In this document: in pieces, positions 57,841-64,000 of the stretch
Position numbering within the stretch: position 1 is the stretch's first letter
Layout: each line of letters opens with the position of its first letter
Source: an uncultured Pseudomonas sp.
GTDB taxonomy: Bacteria > Pseudomonadota > Gammaproteobacteria > Pseudomonadales > Pseudomonadaceae
Assembly (NCBI RefSeq): GCF_946885955.1
Contig: NZ_CAMPHI010000005.1
Location: 1-64,000 of the forward strand
Length of the DNA: 64,000 nt
Direction of reading: 5' to 3'
Notes under the pieces: model-generated
What the model was told of the DNA's origin: nothing
The model's database searches: none
Seen by the model: only the letters and a program-made list of their open reading frames with translations
Position numbers and translations under genes: made by a program

Positions 57841-59406
57841 TTAACGATTGAAGCGTTCGACCAAGGCGTACTGGCCTTTGGCGGTGGCGGTGAGGTCTTT
57901 GCTGAGTTCGGCGCTGCTGTGCGCTTCGTCCGAGGTTTTTTCCGCCAGTTGGGCGATGCTGGTGATATTGCGATTGATTTCGTCGGCTACCGAGCTCTGT
58001 TCCTCCGCAGCAGCAGCGATCTGATCGGCCATGTTGGAGATATTCGCCACCGCATCGCTGATCCCGGCCAGGGCCTGATCGGCTTGTTGCACGCGCTCGA
58101 CGCCGTCGTCGGCTTGCTTGCGACCGATTTCCATGGCCATCACCGCTTCTTCGGCGGTGCGTTGCAGTTTGGCGATCAATTGGTGGATCTGCCCGGTGGA
58201 TTCGGTGGTGCGTTGTGCCAGCGAGCGCACTTCGTCGGCCACTACGGCGAAACCGCGGCCCATTTCGCCGGCGCGGGCGGCTTCGATCGCGGCGTTCAAC
58301 GCAAGCAGGTTGGTTTGATCGGCAATGCCTTTGATCACATCGACCACGCCGCCGATTTCATTGCTGTCCTGGGCCAGGCGGGTGACGGTTTCGCCGGTGT
58401 CGCCGACCGACAGCGACAAACGTTGAATGGCTTCGCGGGTTTCCGCGGCGATGCTGCGACCTTGGCTGGTCAGGCGGTTGGCTTCCTGGGTGGCGATGGC
58501 GGTGCGGGCGACATTGCTGGCCACTTCCAGGGTGGTGGCGGCCATTTCGTTGACGGCGGTGGCGACCTGCTCGGTTTCCTGGCGCTGACGATCCAGGCCG
58601 GCCGAGCTGCTGTGGGCCAGGGCATCGGCCTTCTGCGCCTGCTTGGCGAGGTTTTCGGCGGTGTCCTGCAGGCGTGTGAGGCAGGTTTTCAAACGCGCCT
58701 CCTGGCTGAGCATGGCCAGTTCCAGGCGCGCCTGGTCGCCGCTGCTATCGGTGTACATCTGCGCGATAAGCGGGTCCGAAGTGCTTTGTTCAGCCAGTGT
58801 CAGCAGGCGCTTCATGCCGCGGTTCTGCCAGGCCAGGCCGGCCAGGCCGAGGGGGATGGAGAGGGCGGCGGCGAGAATGAAACCCCAGTGGCTATCGAGC
58901 CAGGCGCCGACCAGAAAGCCGATCTGGCTGACCAGAATGAACGGTAGCCAGTTCTGCAGTACCGGCAACCAGCGTTCGCTGCTCGGTACGGCGGACCTGC
59001 CGGCGTTGATCCGTCGATACAAGGCTTCGGCACGCCGCACTTGTTCGGTGCTGGGTTTGGTGCGTACCGACTCGTAGCCGACCAACTGGTTGTTTTCCAG
59101 CACCGGGGTGGCGTAGGCGTTGACCCAGTAATGGTCGCCATTCTTGCAGCGGTTCTTGACGATGCCCATCCATGGCTTGCCCTTTTTCAGGGTCTCCCAC
59201 ATGTGCTGGAACACGGCTGGCGGTACATCCGGATGACGCACGATGTTATGGGGCGAGCCGATCAACTCGCTTTGGCCGTAGCCGCTGATCTCGACAAAGG
59301 CCTCGTTGCAGTAGGTGATCTGACCTTTGGTGTCGGTGGTGGAGATCAGGCGCTGCTGAGCCGGAAAGGTTCTTTCGCGTTGGGTGATCGGCTGATTATT
59401 GCGCAT
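57841..59406 (-). CDS. aer: Aer-type aerotaxis/redox chemoreceptor
   Basis: The protein has 521 residues. An N-terminal PAS domain (about 15-120, with [14 protein letters not shown] and [19 protein letters not shown]) is of the FAD-binding Aer type. Two short membrane helices lie at about 148-195, and the HAMP-like and signalling domain follows. The CheA/CheW-binding hairpin [20 protein letters not shown] is followed by [18 protein letters not shown]. It mediates swimming toward favourable oxygen or redox levels. The neighbouring acnA supports the assignment, since aer and acnA adjoin in P. aeruginosa. Confidence 0.92.
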   Translation of the reverse strand: MRNNQPITQRERTFPAQQRLISTTDTKGQITYCNEAFVEISGYGQSELIGSPHNIVRHPDVPPAVFQHMWETLKKGKPWMGIVKNRCKNGDHYWVNAYATPVLENNQLVGYESVRTKPSTEQVRRAEALYRRINAGRSAVPSSERWLPVLQNWLPFILVSQIGFLVGAWLDSHWGFILAAALSIPLGLAGLAWQNRGMKRLLTLAEQSTSDPLIAQMYTDSSGDQARLELAMLSQEARLKTCLTRLQDTAENLAKQAQKADALAHSSSAGLDRQRQETEQVATAVNEMAATTLEVASNVARTAIATQEANRLTSQGRSIAAETREAIQRLSLSVGDTGETVTRLAQDSNEIGGVVDVIKGIADQTNLLALNAAIEAARAGEMGRGFAVVADEVRSLAQRTTESTGQIHQLIAKLQRTAEEAVMAMEIGRKQADDGVERVQQADQALAGISDAVANISNMADQIAAAAEEQSSVADEINRNITSIAQLAEKTSDEAHSSAELSKDLTATAKGQYALVERFNR

Positions 59407-59435
59407 GTGGGATATATCCTATGGTCGATGTCAGG

Positions 59436-59462
59436 TAATCGACCGTTTAAGCTCGAAGTTGA
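59436..59462 (-). promoter_or_regulatory. Candidate FliA (sigma28) promoter of aer
   Basis: On the minus strand TCAACTTC (59455-59462), an 11-base spacer and GTCGATTA (59436-59443) match the flagellar sigma28 consensus (TAAAGTTT, 11, GCCGATAA) at 5 and 6 of 8 positions with exact spacing. The start would be near 59428, about 22 bases before the aer ATG. Chemoreceptor genes are commonly under this sigma factor. Confidence 0.35.
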
Positions 59463-59547
59463 GTCGCGAAAGCTGCTCTGTACTGTAGACGATTCTGTGG
59501 CGTGTGGGCCGTACTGCAACCGCCCTGCAACGGGCCGCTCAGCGACA

Positions 59548-62286
59548 TCAAGACGCTTCGATCAACTGCCGCAGCACATAATGCAGAATGCCGCCGGCCT
59601 TGAAGTATTCCACTTCGTTGAGGGTATCGATGCGGCATAGCACCTCGATATTTTCCCGGCTGTCGTCTTCGCGGATTATTTCCAGCATCAACTTCATCTG
59701 CGGGTGCGGTTCGACGCCATCGAGGCCGTAGATGTTGATGCATTCCTTACCGGTCAGGTGCAGGGTTTTGCGGTTTTGCCCGGGATCGAACTGCAACGGC
59801 AGCACGCCCATGCCGACCAGGTTGGAGCGGTGGATACGTTCGAAGCTCTCGGCCAGCACCGCCTTGATGCCGAGCAGGTTGGTGCCCTTGGCCGCCCAGT
59901 CGCGGCTCGAACCGGTGCCATATTCCTTGCCGGCGATCACCACCAGGGGCGTGCCTTGTTCCTGGTAGCGCATGGCCGCGTCGTAGATCGACAGCTTTTC
60001 GCCGCTGGGTACGTGCAGGGTGATACCACCTTCCTCGCCGCCGAGCATTTCATTGCGAATGCGGATATTGGCGAAGGTGCCGCGCATCATCACATGATGG
60101 TTGCCGCGGCGCGCGCCGTAGGAATTGAAGTCCTGCTGGGCGACGCCCTGTTCGCGCAGGTAGCGGCCGGCCGGGCTGTCGGCCTTGATATTGCCGGCCG
60201 GCGAGATGTGGTCGGTGGTGACCGAATCGCCGAGCAGGGCGAGGATGCGCGCCTGATGGATATCGCCGATATGCGGCGGTGCCTCGGTGATCGCCTCGAA
60301 GAACGGCGGGTGCTGGATGTAGGTGGAGTCGCCCTGCCAGGCATAGGTGTCGGTGTGCGGCACATGAATCGCCTGCCAGTGTTCGTCGCCTGCGAACACT
60401 TCGGCATATTCCTTGTGGAACATCGCGGTATCGACCCGTTGGATCGCCTCGGCGATTTCTGCCTGGGTCGGCCAGATATCGCGCAGGTACACCTGCTCGC
60501 CGTCCTTGCCGACGCCCAGCGGGTCTTTGCTCAGGTCCAGGCGTACGCTGCCGGCCAGGGCATAGGCCACCACCAGGGGCGGCGAGGCCAGCCAGTTGGT
60601 TTTCACCAGCGGGTGTACGCGGCCCTCGAAGTTGCGGTTGCCGGAGAGCACCGAGGCCACCGTCAGGTCGTGCTGCTGGATCGCTTGCTCGATGGGCTTG
60701 AGCAGCGGTCCGGAGTTGCCAATGCAGGTGGTGCAGCCATAACCGACCAGGTCGAAACCCAATTGGTCGAGGTATTGGGTCAGGTCCGCGGCTTTGAAGT
60801 AATCGGTCACCACCTTGGAACCCGGCGCCAGGGAACTCTTGACCCAGGGTTTGCGTTGCAGGCCTTTCTCGCAGGCCTTCTTCGCCAGCAAGCCGGCCGC
60901 CATCATCACGCTCGGGTTGGAAGTGTTGGTGCAGGATGTGATTGCAGCGATCACCACCGCGCCGTTTCTCAAATGATAGGTCTGGCCCTGGTATTCGTAC
61001 TCGCCACACAGCTCGTCGCTGCCGATGGCGGTGCCGCCACCGCCTTCGCTGAGCATGCGGCCTTCTTCCTTGGCGGTCGGTTTAAGGTGCAGGCCGACGA
61101 AGTCGTCGAAAGTCTGTTTGACCTGGGGCAGGGCGACGCGGTCCTGGGGGCGTTTCGGCCCGGCGAGGGAAGCTTCGACGCTGCTCATGTCCAGGGTCAG
61201 CTGGTCGCTGAACGAGGGTTCCTGACCCTCCTCGCGCCAGAGCCCCTGGGCCTTGCAGTAGGCTTCGACCAGTTTCACCGTCGACTCCGGCCGACCGGAC
61301 AGGCGCAGATAACCGAGGGTGATGGTATCGACCGGGAAGAAACCGCAGGTGGCGCCGTATTCCGGGGCCATATTGGCGATGGTCGCGCGGTCGGCCAGGG
61401 GCAGGTCGGCGAGGCCGTCGCCATAGAATTCGACGAACTTGCCGACCACGCCCTTGCCGCGCAGCATCTGCGTGACGGTCAGCACCAGATCGGTGGCGGT
61501 AATGCCTTCGCGCAGCTTGCCGGTGAGCTTGAAGCCAACCACCTCGGGAATCAGCATCGACACCGGCTGGCCGAGCATCGCCGCTTCCGCTTCGATGCCG
61601 CCGACGCCCCAGCCGAGCACACCGAGGCCGTTGATCATGGTGGTGTGCGAATCGGTACCGACCAGGGTGTCGGGGAAGGCATAGGTGAGCCCGTCTTCTT
61701 CCTTGGACCAAACCGTGCGGCCGAGGTATTCCAGGTTGACCTGGTGGCAGATGCCGGTGCCCGGCGGCACCACCCTGAAGTTGTCGAAGGCCTGCTGGCC
61801 CCAGCGCAGAAAGGCATAGCGCTCGCCGTTGCGTTGGACTTCCAGGGCGACGTTTTCCGCGAATGCCGCGGTGCTGGCGTATTTGTCGACCATCACCGAG
61901 TGGTCGATCACCAGGTCGACCGGCGATAGCGGGTTGATCTGCTGCGGGTCGCCGCCGGCCTTGGCCACGGCATCGCGCATGGCGGCCAAGTCGACCACCG
62001 CGGGCACGCCGGTAAAATCCTGCATCAGCACGCGGGCCGGGCGGTATTGGATCTCGCGCTCGGAGCTGCGCGTGTGCAGCCAATCGGCCATGGCTTGCAG
62101 GTCGGTGCCGGTGACGGTTTTGCCGTCCTCCCAGCGCAGCAGGTTTTCCAGCAGCACTTTCAACGACATCGGTAAGCGATCGAGATCGCCGAGCGATTTG
62201 GCGGCTTCGGGCAGGCTGAAGTAGTGGTAGGTCTGGCCGTCTATATCGAGGCTGCGGCGGCATTTCAGGCTGTCTAAGGAAGGCAT
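59548..62286 (-). CDS. acnA: Aconitate hydratase A
   Basis: This 912-residue iron-sulfur enzyme converts citrate to isocitrate in the TCA cycle. Cluster cysteines lie in ITSCTNTSNPS (about residue 448) and GCTTCIGNSG (about 514). DSHTTMINGLGVLGWGVGG in the first domain and the C-terminal swivel domain (about 700-912, with GKEYGTGSSRDWAAKG) are typical of AcnA. The length and layout are those of the monomeric, oxidative-stress-resistant A type rather than AcnB. It is divergent from rlmM with about 250 bases between. Confidence 0.96.
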   Translation of the reverse strand: MPSLDSLKCRRSLDIDGQTYHYFSLPEAAKSLGDLDRLPMSLKVLLENLLRWEDGKTVTGTDLQAMADWLHTRSSEREIQYRPARVLMQDFTGVPAVVDLAAMRDAVAKAGGDPQQINPLSPVDLVIDHSVMVDKYASTAAFAENVALEVQRNGERYAFLRWGQQAFDNFRVVPPGTGICHQVNLEYLGRTVWSKEEDGLTYAFPDTLVGTDSHTTMINGLGVLGWGVGGIEAEAAMLGQPVSMLIPEVVGFKLTGKLREGITATDLVLTVTQMLRGKGVVGKFVEFYGDGLADLPLADRATIANMAPEYGATCGFFPVDTITLGYLRLSGRPESTVKLVEAYCKAQGLWREEGQEPSFSDQLTLDMSSVEASLAGPKRPQDRVALPQVKQTFDDFVGLHLKPTAKEEGRMLSEGGGGTAIGSDELCGEYEYQGQTYHLRNGAVVIAAITSCTNTSNPSVMMAAGLLAKKACEKGLQRKPWVKSSLAPGSKVVTDYFKAADLTQYLDQLGFDLVGYGCTTCIGNSGPLLKPIEQAIQQHDLTVASVLSGNRNFEGRVHPLVKTNWLASPPLVVAYALAGSVRLDLSKDPLGVGKDGEQVYLRDIWPTQAEIAEAIQRVDTAMFHKEYAEVFAGDEHWQAIHVPHTDTYAWQGDSTYIQHPPFFEAITEAPPHIGDIHQARILALLGDSVTTDHISPAGNIKADSPAGRYLREQGVAQQDFNSYGARRGNHHVMMRGTFANIRIRNEMLGGEEGGITLHVPSGEKLSIYDAAMRYQEQGTPLVVIAGKEYGTGSSRDWAAKGTNLLGIKAVLAESFERIHRSNLVGMGVLPLQFDPGQNRKTLHLTGKECINIYGLDGVEPHPQMKLMLEIIREDDSRENIEVLCRIDTLNEVEYFKAGGILHYVLRQLIEAS

Positions 62287-62534
62287 TGCGCATCTCCTAG
62301 GGCTTGCCGGCAGGTAAACCGGATTAATGACTGCGGACCCTTAACCCTAGCCCCGCTTGGCGTGGCTCGCCATTCAGCGGCAGGCGCCAGGTCGGGTTCT
62401 ATCGGCGGTTCGAGGCGACGTGGCGCCGCGGAAAAGCGGCGCACGGCGCAAGCAGAGGGTCTTTAAACTGGACAGGTCCCTGGCGCTTAGGGTTCCCGAC
62501 TCGGCTATGATGCGCGCCTTGAGGAGAGCCCCTG

Positions 62535-63590
62535 ATGAATACCTTATTGCTGCACTGCCGCCCCGGTTTCGAGAACGAGGTCTGTGCGGAGATCGCCGAG
62601 CACGCCGCGCGTCTGGCTGTCGCCGGCTACGCCAAGAGCAAGCCCGCCAGCGCCTGCGCCGAATTTGTCTGCACTGAGGCGGACGGCGCCGAACGGCTGA
62701 TGCGCGGCTTGCGCTTCAGCCAGTTGATCTTCCCCCGGCAGTGGGCCCGCGGGATGTTTATCGAGTTGCCGGAACAGGATCGTATCAGCGTGTTGCTGGG
62801 CCACCTGGCGGACTCGCCGGTATTCGGCGGCCTGTGGTTGGAGGTGCTGGACACCAATGACGGCAAGGAACTGTCGAATTTCTGCAAGAAGTTCGAAGCG
62901 CCGCTGCGCAAGGCACTGAGCAAGGCCGGCAAACTGGTCGAGGATGGGCAGAAGCCGCGCCTGCTGCTGACCTTCAAAAGCGGCCGCGAAGTTTTCCTCG
63001 GCATGGCCGAAGCGCACAATTGCGCGCTCTGGCCCATGGGTATTCCGCGTTTGAAGTTCCCCCGCGAGGCGCCGAGCCGTTCGACCCTCAAGCTGGAAGA
63101 GGCCTGGCACACCTTTATCCCGCGCGAGCAATGGGATGAGCGCCTGTCGGACGAGATGACCGGTGTCGATCTGGGCGCCGCGCCGGGCGGCTGGACCTAT
63201 CAGTTGGTCAAGCGCGGCATGCTGGTCACCGCCATCGACAACGGCCCGATGGCCGAAAGCCTGATGGATACCGGCCTGGTGCAGCACCTGATGGTCGACG
63301 GCTTTACCTGGAAGCCCAAGCAGCCGGTGGATTGGATGGTCTGCGACATCGTCGAAAAGCCCGCGCGCAACGCCGCCCTGCTGGAAACCTGGATCGGCGA
63401 GGGCCTGTGCCGCGAGGCCGTGGTCAACCTGAAACTGCCGATGAAACAGCGCTACGCCGAAGTGCGCCGCCTGCTGCAGCGCCTGGAAGACGGCTTTGCC
63501 GCGCGCAAAATCAAGGTCTCGATCGCCTGCAAACAGCTCTATCACGACCGCGAAGAAGTGACCTGCCATCTGCGTAGGCTAAGCAAGTAG
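62535..63590 (+). CDS. rlmM: 23S rRNA 2'-O-ribose methyltransferase RlmM
   Basis: This 351-residue enzyme methylates C2498 of 23S rRNA. The N-terminal THUMP-like region is followed by the SAM-binding motif VDLGAAPGGWTYQLVKRG (about residues 211-228) and catalytic lysines and aspartate in DWMVCDIVEKPA and VNLKLPMKQR. GGAG precedes the start. A -10-like TATGAT at 62506-62511 lies close upstream. The gene is divergent from acnA, an order I recall from P. aeruginosa. Confidence 0.95.
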   Translation: MNTLLLHCRPGFENEVCAEIAEHAARLAVAGYAKSKPASACAEFVCTEADGAERLMRGLRFSQLIFPRQWARGMFIELPEQDRISVLLGHLADSPVFGGLWLEVLDTNDGKELSNFCKKFEAPLRKALSKAGKLVEDGQKPRLLLTFKSGREVFLGMAEAHNCALWPMGIPRLKFPREAPSRSTLKLEEAWHTFIPREQWDERLSDEMTGVDLGAAPGGWTYQLVKRGMLVTAIDNGPMAESLMDTGLVQHLMVDGFTWKPKQPVDWMVCDIVEKPARNAALLETWIGEGLCREAVVNLKLPMKQRYAEVRRLLQRLEDGFAARKIKVSIACKQLYHDREEVTCHLRRLSK

Positions 63591-63604
63591 CCCATGGCCG
63601 CTTG

Positions 63605-63671
63605 GTAGCCCGGATGCAATCCGGGGAAAGGTAGCGTCGCCCAGATCGCTCCCGGATTGCATCCGGGCTAC
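63605..63671. repeat. Palindromic repeat (GTAGCCCGG family)
   Basis: The left arm GTAGCCCGGATGCAATCC and the complementary right arm ending CATCCGGGCTAC are near-perfect over about 21 bases, around a loop of about 25. It is the clean relative of the degenerate copy at 45472. It begins 14 bases after the rlmM stop, so it may also shape the 3' end of that mRNA. Confidence 0.85.
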
Positions 63672-63699
63672 GGGGCCGCAATGTGCGCATTGGTAGGGA

Positions 63700-63720
63700 G
63701 GACATGGCGAAGCCTTGTCC
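63700..63720. repeat. Short hairpin repeat (GGACATGGC)
   Basis: GGACATGGC (63700-63708) and GCCTTGTCC (63712-63720) pair with one mismatch around GAA. I recall related GGTGGACAA/TTGTCCACC hairpins as frequent intergenic repeats in Pseudomonas. It is the second of three palindromes in this gap. Confidence 0.65.
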
Positions 63721-63730
63721 ACCGTTGGCA

Positions 63731-63799
63731 GCGTGGGAACCCATCCCGGGGTGCCCCGCGTCCAGGCGACGCGGAGCGCCGCCAAATGCATTCCCACGC
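63731..63799. repeat. Palindromic repeat with GCGTGGGAA ends
   Basis: GCGTGGGAA (63731-63739) and TTCCCACGC (63791-63799) are exact complements enclosing about 50 bases with further GC-rich complementary parts. It forms the third repeat family in the rlmM-tusA gap. Confidence 0.72.
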
Positions 63800-63859
63800 C
63801 AAAGGTGACCTTTACCCCGGCTTTGCGCGAGAATAGCCGCCTGTTTCTGGAGCCAGCCG

Positions 63860-64000
63860 ATGTCTTTGCAATCCAACGCCATTCTCGACGACACCCTCGA
63901 TGCCACTGGGCTGAACTGCCCCGAGCCGGTGATGATGCTGCATAACAAGGTACGCGACCTGCCGGCCGGTGGGCTGCTCAAGGTCATCGCCACCGACCCC
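63860..64000 (+). CDS. tusA: TusA family sulfurtransferase (5' part, cut by window end)
   Basis: The first 47 codons are visible, from the ATG at 63860 preceded by [25 protein letters not shown] contains the CPxP motif with the sulfur-carrying cysteine near residue 21, followed by [11 protein letters not shown]. TusA passes persulfide sulfur to tRNA thiolation (mnm5s2U) and other pathways. Its position after rlmM matches my memory of P. aeruginosa. The rest lies outside the window. Confidence 0.85.
   Translation, partial: MSLQSNAILDDTLDATGLNCPEPVMMLHNKVRDLPAGGLLKVIATDP

Noticed and set aside
59704..61929. 741-codon open frame on the plus strand inside acnA
   Set aside because: It is antisense to aconitase with all its cluster motifs; low-complexity translation and no ribosome site.

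Overview
This is a chromosomal segment of a Pseudomonas species (gamma-proteobacterium, GC-rich). The case rests on gene order I recall from Pseudomonas genomes: a GntR-family regulator, smc, zipA, ligA; dnaX, ybaB, recR and an acyl-CoA dehydrogenase; anr, hemN, ccoS, ccoI, ccoH, ccoG and two tandem cbb3 oxidase operons; aer, acnA, rlmM, tusA. It is not a plain copy of the P. aeruginosa arrangement, because several accessory blocks interrupt it. No database search was possible; family names come from motifs and remembered family features.

Layout. 0-8 kb: a FadR-type GntR regulator, SMC, the divisome anchor ZipA and NAD-dependent DNA ligase. 8.1-9.7 kb: a palindromic MITE-like element abutting an HU gene, the 4.5S SRP RNA gene with promoter and terminator, and two small Pseudomonas-type hypothetical genes. 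10.1-15.4 kb: the dnaX-ybaB-recR replication/repair group, split by an AT-richer block with four KGG-repeat stress-protein genes and a DUF2795 gene. 15.5-17.7 kb: acyl-CoA dehydrogenase, a cold-shock protein and an OhrR-type regulator without a neighbouring ohr gene.

17.8-26.8 kb is a minus-strand signalling operon: a soluble PAS histidine kinase, a response regulator with a degenerate HD-GYP domain, a stand-alone REC protein, and a 1913-residue membrane protein with four PAS domains (one LOV-like with the photoactive cysteine), two GAF domains, intact GGDEF and EAL motifs and a C-terminal REC domain. 26.9-30.7 kb holds a hypothetical gene, a KefB-type antiporter, apt and the oxygen sensor anr.

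30.9-44.8 kb is the microaerobic respiration block: hemN (anaerobic haem synthesis), a TauE/SafE-like membrane protein, ccoS, ccoI (copper loading), ccoH, ccoG, and the cbb3 oxidases cco1 and cco2. A near-perfect ANR box lies upstream of cco2 and none was seen upstream of cco1, which fits one oxygen-regulated and one housekeeping oxidase. ccoN1 and ccoN2 share a 287-bp identical tract.

44.8-57.7 kb is an accessory stretch: hydrolases, chorismate mutase, DinB, four LysE-type exporters, an ECF sigma/anti-sigma pair with YceI and TPR neighbours, and several small ligand-binding-fold proteins, bounded on its left by palindromic repeats. 57.8-64 kb returns to conserved order: an Aer-type receptor, aconitase, RlmM, a cluster of dispersed repeats and the start of tusA. 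I saw no CRISPR, rRNA, tRNA, prophage or intact insertion sequence.
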